Assembly: GCA_013821615.1 (NCBI GenBank)
Contig: JACDGQ010000038.1
Location: forward strand, 1-13,236
From: Planctomycetota bacterium
GTDB taxonomy: Bacteria; Planctomycetota; UBA11346
DNA length: 13,236 bases
Direction of reading: 5' to 3'
How positions within the stretch are numbered: the first letter of the stretch is position 1; each line of letters opens with the position of its first letter. Both the position numbers and the translations under genes were made by a program. Below, one piece after another: positions 1-6,731 of the stretch. The notes under the pieces were generated by a model. It had not been told where the DNA came from. It made no database searches and saw only the letters and a list, made by a program, of their open reading frames with translations.

Positions 1-2
1 AC

Positions 3-737
3 CGCGAGGTGCGCACCGGTCTGGCCGCCAGCCTGCAGCGCCAGGCGACCGCGAGCGTGGTCGGGGTGACGGGAACCGACGCCGCGGAACGCGACCAGGC
101 CTTCGCCGCCGCGACCGCGAACTGCCGGCGTGCCGTCGAGCTGCGCCAGGCGCTGAGCGCGGAGCAGGCCCAGGACCGCGATCAGCTCGATGGCCTGGCC
201 ACGGCGTGGAACGCCCTCGGCAATCTCCAGTACGAGTGGGGTCATTACGCGGAGGCACTGGCGTCGTTCAACGGCTTCCGCGCCGCCAACGCCGCACTGC
301 TCGCCCAGGTGCCCGGCAACGAGATCTGGCTGCACGACCAGTGCATCGCCGCCTCCAACGCCGCGAACGCGGCCGAGCACGCGCACGACTACGTGCAGGC
401 GAAGGCCGCCTACGCTGATGCAGCGGCGAGCGCGGGCGCGAAGGCCTCGACCATCTCCACGTACGCGTGGTTCCTGCTCAACTGCACCGACGAGACCCAG
501 CGCGACCTGCCTACCGGCCTGGAGGCGGCGCAGAAGGCCGATGCCAAGGCCAAGCACCAGAACAGCGACATCCTCGACACCCTGGCCTGGGCGCTGTTCG
601 TCAACGACCGCGCCCGCGAGGCCCTCGCCAACGGGGAACTCGCGCTGGAGCTGATGCCCGCCGACGCCGCAGAGGGCGATCGCGAAAGCATGAAGCGCCG
701 CGTGCAGAAATACCGTGACGCGCTGAAAAAGCAGTGA
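3..737 (+). CDS. TPR-repeat protein, C-terminal part (5' end outside window)
   Basis: The reading frame is open through the left edge, so the real start lies upstream and the GTG at 9 is probably internal. About 245 residues are visible, rich in Ala and helical. The pattern L-x-A-W-N-x-L-G-N-L-Q-Y-x-x-G-x-Y-x-E-A-L-x-x-F (about bases 190-275) is a typical tetratricopeptide repeat. A weaker one near bases 575-655 (D-T-L-A-W-A-L-F-V-N-D-R-A-R-E-A-L) looks like the last TPR. The protein ends in a basic tail, K-R-R-V-Q-K-Y-R-D-A-L-K-K-Q. TPR arrays bind other proteins. In planctomycete-like genomes such tails often belong to large Ser/Thr kinases, but no kinase part is visible, so that is only a possibility. 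Its stop is 4 bases from the end of the convergent membrane-protein gene. Confidence 0.75.
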   Translation, partial: REVRTGLAASLQRQATASVVGVTGTDAAERDQAFAAATANCRRAVELRQALSAEQAQDRDQLDGLATAWNALGNLQYEWGHYAEALASFNGFRAANAALLAQVPGNEIWLHDQCIAASNAANAAEHAHDYVQAKAAYADAAASAGAKASTISTYAWFLLNCTDETQRDLPTGLEAAQKADAKAKHQNSDILDTLAWALFVNDRAREALANGELALELMPADAAEGDRESMKRRVQKYRDALKKQ

Positions 738-741
738 CGGC

Positions 742-1098
742 TCAGGCGTTGCGGCGCCGCCGCAACCAGGCACCGCCGGCAGCAGCGCTCAGCCCGCCGA
801 GCAGGGCGAGGGCGCCGAGCAGCGGCCACAGCGGATGCCATACGCCCTCGTCACCGATGACCAGGAACCAGCCGGTGCAGAACACCAGCGCGGGCGCACC
901 GGCGTAGAGGCTGGCCAGCCACCAGGTGCGCGTGAAGGTCCAGCCGCCGAGGAAGGCGATCGCCGCGATCACTGCCAGCGGCCACGGCACCCGGCTGGCG
1001 AGCAGCGGCGGCGATGAGAGCAGGCAGAGCATCAGCAGCCACACGCCGGCACCGAGACCGACCAGGCTGCACAGCACGGCGATGACGGGGCGGGGCAT
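742..1098 (-). CDS. small four-helix membrane protein, unknown function
   Basis: This 118-residue protein is unrecognised. Four hydrophobic segments are clear: about residues 5-28, 38-53, 59-81 and 88-112. It ends with a basic tail, R-R-R-R-N-A, which would place the C-terminus in the cytoplasm. The start M-P-R-P-V at 1098 was chosen because the longer open frame upstream reads back into the prenyltransferase-like gene in another frame, and hydrophobicity begins right after this Met. No Shine-Dalgarno sequence is evident. It lies about 200 bp downstream of the toroid-protein gene on the same strand, so cotranscription is possible, but a hairpin and a heptamer array lie between them. GC-rich third positions match the neighbours. 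I know no family for it; a polytopic helper or orphan protein is possible. Confidence 0.6.
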   Translation of the reverse strand: MPRPVIAVLCSLVGLGAGVWLLMLCLLSSPPLLASRVPWPLAVIAAIAFLGGWTFTRTWWLASLYAGAPALVFCTGWFLVIGDEGVWHPLWPLLGALALLGGLSAAAGGAWLRRRRNA

Positions 1099-1134
1099 GG
1101 CGGATTGGAAGCGCGGAAGCACGGAAAGGAAGTC

Positions 1135-1154
1135 CGGTGCGAAGGGACGCACCG
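1135..1154. other. 7-bp perfect hairpin between two minus-strand genes
   Basis: The arms CGGTGCG and CGCACCG pair perfectly around the 6-base loop AAGGGA. On the minus strand it lies about 145 bases after the toroid gene's stop and 37 bases before the small membrane-protein start. No run of T follows, only a pyrimidine-rich stretch, so it is at best a weak terminator or an RNA-stability element. Confidence 0.3.
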
Positions 1155-1240
1155 CGCTCGACAAAAGAGACTGCCACGTGGTTCGGGACCCATCCCCTGA
1201 TGCAGTTCCTGGCGCCACGCAGCCTCCGCATGCATCACAA

Positions 1241-1275
1241 CCCGCACCCCGCACCCCGCACTCCGCACTCCGCAC
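1241..1275. repeat. heptamer tandem array, five copies of YCCGCAC
   Basis: Five consecutive 7-bp units are visible: three CCCGCAC followed by two TCCGCAC. They lie in the 200-bp gap between the toroid gene's stop (1299) and the small membrane-protein start (1098). The two unit types are grouped, which suggests duplication by slippage after a C/T change. It is one of four period-7 arrays in the window. Confidence 0.85.
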
Positions 1276-1298
1276 CCATGTACCCCACTCCCGACCCC

Positions 1299-2978
1299 TC
1301 AATGCAGCACCGGACCCGCCGCATCCTTCCCGATCTGCCGGTACCTGTAGTACACCTCCAGGCACAGGCAGCAGTACGCGGTGCTCAGCACCCGCCCGGT
1401 GTCGCTGCCGTGGAAGACGGTGTTCGCGGGGTCCCAGCTGCCTGCAAAGCAGTCGGGCTCGCGGCGCATGCTCGCCAGCAGCATGCCGCTCATGGTCTTG
1501 TTCCAACGCTGCCAGCGTTCGCCGCCCGCCTGGAAGATCGCCATGGTGTTGTAATACAGGTAGTAGGTGTTGCAGGGGTAGGTCGTCGGGTGCTGGTAGG
1601 TGTCGATGTGGTTGCACAGCGACTCGAGCATGATGTCGCCCTGGTGGTGGCCCAGGAATACCGCGCACACCGCGCCCACCGGCGCCAGGTCGTGGGCGCT
1701 GCTGCCGGGCGGATCGATCTGCACGACGTCGCTGGTCGCGTCCCAGGTGTAGGGGAAGCTGGAACGCGCGGTGTAGGGATCGACCAGCTTGCGCCACTCC
1801 GGGTTCGCGGCCTTCCACGACTGGTCGAGCCAGCTGCGCGCCCCCGCCATGCCGGTGCCGACATCCAGTCCGGCCGCGACCGCGCTCTTCAGCGCCATCA
1901 CGCACCAGCCGCTGACCGATGAGTCGTTGCGCGCCGGATTGCCGTCGACGTAGTCCCAGCCCAGTCCGCCGTAGCTGCGGTCGGCCTGCTTGGACGGGTT
2001 GCGCGCCTGGCGGCTGACCAGCAGCGTGGCCGCCTTCTGCGCCGGCGCGCGCAAGGCCGGGTCACCGGTCATGCCATAGGCTTCAGCCAGGGCCATGGCC
2101 GCGACCGCGTGCTCGTAGTTGCGGACTCCGAGCAGGCCGTCCGGCTTCTGCGCCGCGAGCAGGTAGTCGAGCGCCTTCTGCACGGTCGTGCGGTAGGTGC
2201 CCAACTTGTGGTCGTAGCCCGCGCCCAGGTAGCAGAGCAGCGCATAACCGGTCAGCGCCACGTTGACGTCGCTGCCGCCGCTGCTCGTCGTGCTGCCTGG
2301 CTCGCACTTGAGGCCCGTCTGGCAGTTGTCCTGGTAGTGCTCGGCGTCCCACATGCCGTTCGCGCTCTGGTGGCGTTTGAACCAGCGCAGGGAGTCGTGG
2401 ACCGCGGCCTCGGTCGCCGGGCCTCCGCCACCCTTCTTTGCCGCCTTTTTGCGGCCGTCGGGCGTACGCAGACTGAAGATGCCGCTGGAGGGACCACCGG
2501 CTCCGGTCACGACGACGATGCCCGCCCCGTGGTTCTCCATCGTGGAGACCGCGGTCGGATCGCCGCTCTTGCCCGCGTCATCGGTATCCGCATCGCTGGT
2601 ATCCTCGTCCGCGACCGGCTCCACGATGGGGGTGGTCGGCGCCGCCTCCTCCTCAACTGGGGTGGTATCGATCTCCGGCCTGGGCTGGTTGGCGACGACT
2701 GGCGGGTTTTCGGGAGGATTGACGAGCGGGGTCAGCTGCGGTGGCTCCCACGGCGCCTGCTCGATGACCGGGGCCTTGGCGGCGTAGACCAGGCCCGCGA
2801 AGATCAGCGCGACCACACCGTGCAGGCCGACGCTGAGGAACCACGCCGGAGCGCCGGATCTGGCGGAGCCATCCTCGTCCTCATCGCGCACCCGCACCGC
2901 CGCGGGCCCACCAGGGCCGGGCTCGGTATCCGCATGCTGCGCGTGACGCTGGTGAGTGGGGATCGCGGTGCTGCCCAT
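1299..2978 (-). CDS. membrane-anchored prenyltransferase/squalene-oxidase-repeat protein
   Basis: This 559-residue protein starts at the ATG at 2978, preceded by AGGAG (plus-strand 2985-2989) with a 6-base spacer. The open frame extends 76 codons further upstream but without such a site. Residues 1-45 are a hydrophilic cytoplasmic stretch, 46-67 a single membrane helix, and 69-145 a Pro/Glu/Asp-rich linker, a layout like the N-terminus of TonB. Residues 190-545 form an alpha/alpha toroid of the squalene-cyclase type, with repeats such as V-A-L-T-G-Y-A-L-L-C-Y-L-G-A-G (240-254), S-L-R-W-F-K-R-H-Q (196-204) and S-V-S-G-W-C-V-M-A-L (354-363). The cyclase D-x-D-D acid motif is not seen in the toroid, so terpene cyclisation is unlikely. 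Nine or more cysteines lie in the toroid, consistent with a periplasmic location. Such proteins are abundant in Planctomycetota and their role is unknown. Confidence 0.8.
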   Translation of the reverse strand: MGSTAIPTHQRHAQHADTEPGPGGPAAVRVRDEDEDGSARSGAPAWFLSVGLHGVVALIFAGLVYAAKAPVIEQAPWEPPQLTPLVNPPENPPVVANQPRPEIDTTPVEEEAAPTTPIVEPVADEDTSDADTDDAGKSGDPTAVSTMENHGAGIVVVTGAGGPSSGIFSLRTPDGRKKAAKKGGGGPATEAAVHDSLRWFKRHQSANGMWDAEHYQDNCQTGLKCEPGSTTSSGGSDVNVALTGYALLCYLGAGYDHKLGTYRTTVQKALDYLLAAQKPDGLLGVRNYEHAVAAMALAEAYGMTGDPALRAPAQKAATLLVSRQARNPSKQADRSYGGLGWDYVDGNPARNDSSVSGWCVMALKSAVAAGLDVGTGMAGARSWLDQSWKAANPEWRKLVDPYTARSSFPYTWDATSDVVQIDPPGSSAHDLAPVGAVCAVFLGHHQGDIMLESLCNHIDTYQHPTTYPCNTYYLYYNTMAIFQAGGERWQRWNKTMSGMLLASMRREPDCFAGSWDPANTVFHGSDTGRVLSTAYCCLCLEVYYRYRQIGKDAAGPVLH

Positions 2979-3069
2979 GGTCGTCTCCTGGCCGGTGCGC
3001 TGATGAACGCCGCGGTACGACCATGGTTCGGCAGCAGGATCCAGGCGTTGGCGAGGCCGCGGAATGCGC

Positions 3070-3089
3070 GCGAAAGCACCTGCTTTCGC
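3070..3089. promoter_or_regulatory. 20-bp inverted repeat upstream of the toroid gene
   Basis: GCGAAAGCA and TGCTTTCGC are perfect inverted arms of 9 bp around a 2-bp centre. It lies 92 bp upstream of the toroid-protein start. As RNA it would form an 8-bp stem with a 4-base loop; as DNA it has the shape of a dimeric repressor site. No T-tract follows on either strand, so a regulatory site or a leader hairpin fits better than a terminator. Confidence 0.45.
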
Positions 3090-3383
3090 CGTTACTCCAG
3101 CTCGCTCGGCAGGGCGCCGGATGAACGCATCGATCCGTGCTGAACTTCCATCCCTGACCTGCGTTGCCGCCACCAGCGCACGCACCAACCGCGACCCGAC
3201 GCACATCCGCTCCCGAAAATGGTCGCTCGCTTGTACCTTTTTCCGTTACGACCGCGCCAGAACGCACATTCTCGGCGCCCCCAGCGCCGCCCGCGACCTT
3301 CCACGTCTTGAGCCGTCGCGCGTTTTCATGCCCGAACGCTTCTTGCGGATTTGTCCGTCACCCCACAACATCCCCGCGCACCG

Positions 3384-3395
3384 CTGGTATACCAG
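3384..3395. promoter_or_regulatory. GntR/FadR-type operator-like palindrome CTGGTATACCAG
   Basis: This is a perfect 12-bp palindrome. Its core TGGTATACCA matches the GT-(N)-AC pattern bound by FadR-subfamily GntR regulators; the E. coli UxuR/ExuR hexuronate operators have a TTGGTATACCAA core. It lies 55 bp before the proposed FAH start codon, where it could repress a sugar-acid catabolic operon. The matching regulator gene is not in this window. Confidence 0.5.
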
Positions 3396-3438
3396 TGTGC
3401 CGTGGCGACCGGGTTCACCGGACCTGCCCCGTACGCCC

Positions 3439-3443
3439 AGGAG
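3439..3443 (+). promoter_or_regulatory. Shine-Dalgarno AGGAG that sets an ATC start
   Basis: AGGAG is followed by the 6-base spacer AGAGCC and then ATC at 3450. The spacing is ideal and the only start-like codons in frame upstream (TTG 3351, GTG 3402) have no such site. It therefore decides the start of the FAH gene. Confidence 0.65.
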
Positions 3444-3449
3444 AGAGCC

Positions 3450-4253
3450 ATCAAATATATCCGCTACAGCGATCAGGCGAACTCGACCGGATACGGTGCG
3501 ATCGCCGCCGATGGCACCGTCCGCCGCCTGGTCGGCGACCTCTTTGGTGCGCACACCGTCAGCAATGAGATCATCCATCCCGCCGCGCTATTGGCGCCGG
3601 TGGTGCCGAGCATGATCTGGTGTATCGGCCTCAACTACCGCCGCCACGCCGCCGAGAGCAAGCTGCCCGAGCCGCAGCGCCCGGTGGTCTTCGCCAAGGG
3701 CCCGAACACCGTCTGCGCGCCGGGCGCCCCGATCATCATCCCGCGCACCCTCGCCAGCACCCAGGTCGACTACGAGTGCGAGCTGGCGGTGGTGATCGGC
3801 AAGGCGGCGAAGAACGTCAGCCGCGCCAACGCCCTCGACCACGTGCTGGGCTACACCTGCGCCAACGACGTCAGCGCGCGCGACTGGCAGATCCAGTGGG
3901 GCGGCGGCCAGTGGTGCCGCGGCAAGACCTTCGACACCTTCTGCCCGCTCGGCCCCTGCCTGGTCGGGCGTGACGAGATCCCGGATCCGCAGGCGCTGCG
4001 CATCGCCACCGTGCTCAACGGCGAGACCGTTCAGGATTGGAACACCAACGACATGATCTTCAGCGTCGCCGAGATCATCGAGTTCCTCAGCGGCAGCACC
4101 ACGCTGCTGCCGGGCACGGTGATCCTGACCGGCACGCCGCACGGCGTGGGCATGGCCCGCAAGCCGCCGCTGTGGCTGAAGGCCGGCGACCAGGTGACCA
4201 TCTCCATCTCCGGCATCGGCGACCTCACCAACCCGGTCATCGACGAGACCTGA
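3450..4253 (+). CDS. FAH-family hydrolase, probable 2,4-diketo-3-deoxy-sugar-acid hydrolase
   Basis: This 267-residue protein belongs to the fumarylacetoacetate hydrolase superfamily. The metal- and substrate-binding motifs are present: Y108-E109-x-E111 in V-D-Y-E-C-E-L-A, N139-D140 in C-A-N-D-V-S-A-R-D, K159 in G-K-T-F-D-T-F-C-P-L-G-P, and T227-G-T-P-H-G at 227-232. The hydrophobic W-C-I-G-L-N-Y-R-R-H-A block (57-67) is also characteristic. The start is unusual. Homologues commonly begin M-K-Y-x-R, and here I-K-Y-I-R-Y follows a perfect AGGAG, so ATC at 3450 seems to be the initiation codon. A longer product from GTG 3402 or TTG 3351 cannot be excluded. The next gene, a fuconate dehydratase 28 bp downstream, suggests that it cleaves a 2,4-diketo-3-deoxy acid to pyruvate and a hydroxy acid in the cytoplasm. 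That assignment is inferred from context. Confidence 0.8.
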   Translation: MKYIRYSDQANSTGYGAIAADGTVRRLVGDLFGAHTVSNEIIHPAALLAPVVPSMIWCIGLNYRRHAAESKLPEPQRPVVFAKGPNTVCAPGAPIIIPRTLASTQVDYECELAVVIGKAAKNVSRANALDHVLGYTCANDVSARDWQIQWGGGQWCRGKTFDTFCPLGPCLVGRDEIPDPQALRIATVLNGETVQDWNTNDMIFSVAEIIEFLSGSTTLLPGTVILTGTPHGVGMARKPPLWLKAGDQVTISISGIGDLTNPVIDET

Positions 4254-4281
4254 CCAGACCACGTCGCGGAGCCGCCGACCC

Positions 4282-5598
4282 ATGCCCATCACCATCACCA
4301 CCGTCACCGTCCACGACGTGCGCTTCCCGACGTCGCGCCTGAAGGACGGCTCCGATGCGATGAATCCCGACCCGGACTACAGCGCCGCCTACGTGGTGCT
4401 GGCCACCGACCGCCCCGGGCTGGCCGGGCACGGGCTGACCTTCACCATCGGCCGCGGCAACGAGATCTGCGTCGCCGCGGCCAAGGCGCTCGCCCACCTG
4501 GTCACCGGGCGCACGCTCGAGTCGTTCACCGCCGACATGGGTGGCTTCTGGCGGCACATCACCGGCGACAGCCAGCTGCGCTGGATCGGGCCCGACAAGG
4601 GCGCCATCCACCTCGCCACCGCGGCGATCGTCAACGCGGTGTGGGACCTGTGGGCCAAGGTCGAGGGCAAGCCGCTGTGGCGCCTGCTCGCCGACATGAG
4701 CCCGGAGCAGCTGGTACGCTGCATCGATTTCCGCTACCTCAGCGACGCGCTGACCCCGGACGAGGCGCTCGCCATCCTGCGCCGGCGCGACGCGACCAAG
4801 GGCGAACGCATCGTCACCCTCGAACGCACCGGCTATCCGGCCTACACCACCTCGGCGGGCTGGCTGGGCTACAGCGACGAGAAGATGCGCCGGCTGTGCC
4901 AGGAGGCGGTCGCCGCGGGCTTCACCCACCTCAAGATCAAGGTCGGCCGCGATCTCGCCGACGACCTGCGCCGCAGCCGCATCATCCGCGAGGAGATCGG
5001 CTGGGAGCGCAAGCTGATGATGGATGCCAATCAGATGTGGGAGGTCGGCACCGCGATCGCCAACATGAAGGAGCTGGCCGCCTTCAAGCCGTGGTGGATC
5101 GAAGAGCCGACCAGCCCCGACGACATCCTCGGTCACGCCGCCATCGCCAAGGCGCTGAAGCCGCTCGGCATCGGCGTCGCGACCGGCGAGCACTGCCAGA
5201 ACCGCGTCATGTTCAAGCAGTTGCTGATGGCCGACGCGATCAGCTTCTGCCAGATCGACAGCTGCCGCCTGGGCGGCGTGAACGAGATCCTCTCCGTCTA
5301 CCTGATGGCCGCTAAGTTCTGCATCCCGGTGTGCCCGCACGCCGGCGGCGTCGGCCTGTGCGAGTACGTCCAGCACCTGTCGATGTGGGATTACGTCAGC
5401 GTCACCGCCACCACCGAGAATCGCGTGGTCGAATATGTCGACCACCTGCACGAGCACTTCCTGGACCCCTGCGTGGTGAAGAACAGCCACTACATGCCGC
5501 CGACGCGACCTGGGTACAGCATCGAGATGAAGCCGCAGTCGATCAGCGACCACCTGTTCCCGGATGGGCCGGTGTGGAAGCAGTCCGCGAAGGCGTGA
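4282..5598 (+). CDS. fucD: L-fuconate dehydratase, enolase superfamily
   Basis: At 438 residues this matches the length of characterised L-fuconate dehydratases. The N-terminal block H-D-V-R-F-P-T-S at 11-18 and D-G-S-D-A-M-N-P-D-P-D-Y at 22-33 is a strong family signature. The barrel residues of the mandelate-racemase branch of the enolase superfamily are all in place: K218-I-K220 at the end of strand 2; metal ligands D248 (M-M-D-A-N-Q), E274 (W-W-I-E-E-P) and E303 (T-G-E-H); D326 (Q-I-D-S); and the catalytic H353 (C-P-H-A-G-G). The enzyme dehydrates L-fuconate to 2-keto-3-deoxy-L-fuconate with Mg2+; family members may also accept related sugar acids. It follows the FAH gene by 28 bp, with a weak GGAG before the ATG, so the two are probably cotranscribed. 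No defect is seen. Confidence 0.9.
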   Translation: MPITITTVTVHDVRFPTSRLKDGSDAMNPDPDYSAAYVVLATDRPGLAGHGLTFTIGRGNEICVAAAKALAHLVTGRTLESFTADMGGFWRHITGDSQLRWIGPDKGAIHLATAAIVNAVWDLWAKVEGKPLWRLLADMSPEQLVRCIDFRYLSDALTPDEALAILRRRDATKGERIVTLERTGYPAYTTSAGWLGYSDEKMRRLCQEAVAAGFTHLKIKVGRDLADDLRRSRIIREEIGWERKLMMDANQMWEVGTAIANMKELAAFKPWWIEEPTSPDDILGHAAIAKALKPLGIGVATGEHCQNRVMFKQLLMADAISFCQIDSCRLGGVNEILSVYLMAAKFCIPVCPHAGGVGLCEYVQHLSMWDYVSVTATTENRVVEYVDHLHEHFLDPCVVKNSHYMPPTRPGYSIEMKPQSISDHLFPDGPVWKQSAKA

Positions 5599-5641
5599 GG
5601 CACGCCGCGTCAGGCTTGCCTTTCCGCCTGATCTGGTTTTT
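5592..5641 (+). terminator. probable intrinsic terminator after fucD
   Basis: Two hairpins follow each other. GGCGTG/CACGCC (5592-5606) spans the stop codon with a 3-base loop. TCAGGC/GCCTGA (5610-5631) has a 10-base loop, and five T (5637-5641) follow five bases after the stem. The stem is short for a strong terminator. If real, it ends the FAH-fucD transcript and separates the SDR gene. Confidence 0.45.
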
Positions 5642-5690
5642 CTCCCTGCTCCCTGCTCCCTGCTCCCTGCTCCCTGCTCCCTGCTCCCTG
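5642..5690. repeat. heptamer tandem array, seven perfect copies of CTCCCTG
   Basis: Seven identical 7-bp units are followed by CTC at 5691-5693. The array starts at the end of the terminator-like T-run and lies between fucD and the SDR gene. Seven perfect copies imply recent expansion and probably length variation between strains. Confidence 0.9.
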
Positions 5691-5693
5691 CTC

Positions 5694-5714
5694 GCCTAGC
5701 GCCTAGCGCCTAGC
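5694..5714. repeat. heptamer tandem array, three copies of GCCTAGC
   Basis: Three perfect 7-bp units plus a partial GCCT directly follow the CTCCCTG array. Each contains CTAG, a tetramer that is scarce in many bacterial genomes. The SDR start codon lies 22 bp downstream, so changes in copy number would move the ribosome-binding site relative to any promoter placed before the arrays. Confidence 0.8.
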
Positions 5715-5736
5715 GCCTCCCTCTTCAAGGAATCCC

Positions 5737-6714
5737 ATGCCCCAGACCATCCTCATCACCGGCGGTTGCGGCTTCTTCGGCACCTGGATCATCCGCCGCC
5801 TGCTCGACGATGGCGACCGGCCAGTGGTCATGGACCTGACCAGCAACACCAAGCGCTGGTCGATCCTGCTCGCGCCCGAAGAGATCGCGCGCGTCCCCTT
5901 CCACGCCGTGGCCATCGACGACACCGCGGCGATGCTGGCCGAGGTCGAGCGCATCAAGCCCGACGCCATCATCCACCTCGCCGGCCTGCAGGTGCCGACC
6001 TGCCGCGACAACCCGCTCGCCGGGGCGAAGGTCAACGTGCTGGGCACGCTCAACGTGTTCGAGGCCGCCAAGGCGCGCAAGGCCGCGACCGGTTCCAGCC
6101 CGCGCATCGTCTACGCTTCCAGCGCCGCGGTCTTCGGCCCCGACGCGGAGTACGGCGAGCAGCAGGTCGGCGACCACTCCATCCCGCGCCCGACCACGCA
6201 CTATGGCGCCTTCAAGCTGTGCACCGAGCACGCCGCCAAGGCGTATTGGACTGCCAACCAGGTGGCCAGCGTCGGCCTGCGCCCGCTGACCGTCTACGGC
6301 CCCGGCCGCGACACCGGCATGACCAGCTTCCCGACGCGCGCGATCGCCGCCGCCATCCACGGCAAGCCCTTCGACATCCCGTTCACCGGCCCAACCGCTT
6401 ACATCCACATGCGCGAGGTCGCGGACATGTTCCTGGCCTGCGCACGCAAGCCGATGACGGATGGCCTGGTCTACACCGTCGGCGGCGACGTGCTCGACAC
6501 CGCGGGCTTCATTCGCGCCCTGGCCGCGCAGCTGCCGGGCGCCGAAAAGCTGATCACCGCCTCGGGCGGGAATCTGCCGATCGCCGCCAACCTCGACGAC
6601 GCTGCGCTGCGCAAGGCCTACCCGGGCCTGCTGCGCATCCCGCTCGCCCAAGGCATCGCCGAGACCATCACGGTGTTCAGGAAGATGCATGCGGCGGGGA
6701 AGCTGGAGATCTGA
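5737..6714 (+). CDS. extended SDR: NAD-dependent epimerase/dehydratase family protein
   Basis: This 325-residue protein has the Rossmann nucleotide-binding loop T8-G-G-C-G-F-F-G15. D33 ends strand 2 (V-V-M-D), which favours NAD over NADP. The catalytic set is present: S128/S129 in Y-A-S-S-A-A-V-F-G-P and Y156-G-A-F-K160. R182-P-L-T-V-Y-G-P-G-R is the conserved extended-SDR substrate-side motif. The start is fixed by AAGGAA at 5727-5732, four bases before the ATG. The fold covers sugar-nucleotide epimerases, sugar dehydrogenases and sugar-acid dehydrogenases, and the substrate cannot be read from these residues. Its position after fucD, on the same strand, makes it a candidate oxidoreductase for L-fucose or keto-deoxy-fuconate; the known dehydrogenases of that route are mostly shorter classical SDRs. 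A terminator-like hairpin and heptamer arrays intervene, so it may be transcribed separately. Confidence 0.82.
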   Translation: MPQTILITGGCGFFGTWIIRRLLDDGDRPVVMDLTSNTKRWSILLAPEEIARVPFHAVAIDDTAAMLAEVERIKPDAIIHLAGLQVPTCRDNPLAGAKVNVLGTLNVFEAAKARKAATGSSPRIVYASSAAVFGPDAEYGEQQVGDHSIPRPTTHYGAFKLCTEHAAKAYWTANQVASVGLRPLTVYGPGRDTGMTSFPTRAIAAAIHGKPFDIPFTGPTAYIHMREVADMFLACARKPMTDGLVYTVGGDVLDTAGFIRALAAQLPGAEKLITASGGNLPIAANLDDAALRKAYPGLLRIPLAQGIAETITVFRKMHAAGKLEI

Positions 6715-6731
6715 GGCGATCACCAAGACCT

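Larger units (their letters stand above)
2979..3449. other. divergent intergenic region, no supported gene
   Basis: This 471-bp gap separates the minus-strand toroid gene from the plus-strand FAH gene. Open frames crossing it have no ribosome-binding site or recognisable protein and look like chance GC-rich frames. It holds the AGGAG of each flanking gene, a 20-bp inverted repeat (3070-3089), a relatively A/T-rich patch around 3211-3250, and a 12-bp operator-like palindrome (3384-3395). I could not place a convincing -35/-10 pair for either gene. Confidence 0.6.

Noticed and set aside
742..1905. A 387-codon minus-strand frame covering the small membrane protein
   Set aside because: Its first two thirds overlap the toroid gene in another frame and are low-complexity Arg/Gly-rich. 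Only the last 118 codons, from 1098, look like a protein.
2577..2588. D-T-D-D as a squalene-cyclase D-x-D-D motif
   Set aside because: It lies at residues 131-134 in the acidic linker, well before the toroid, so it is chance composition.
3351..3449. TTG (3351) or GTG (3402) as the FAH start
   Set aside because: Neither has a ribosome-binding site, the added residues do not resemble the family, and the TTG start would place the operator palindrome inside coding DNA.
4237..5553. A 438-codon minus-strand frame opposite fucD
   Set aside because: It has the same length as fucD by coincidence and is a GC-rich antisense shadow without a recognisable domain; fucD has all catalytic residues.
5642..5714. 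CRISPR array
   Set aside because: The units are 7 bp, contiguous and without spacers.
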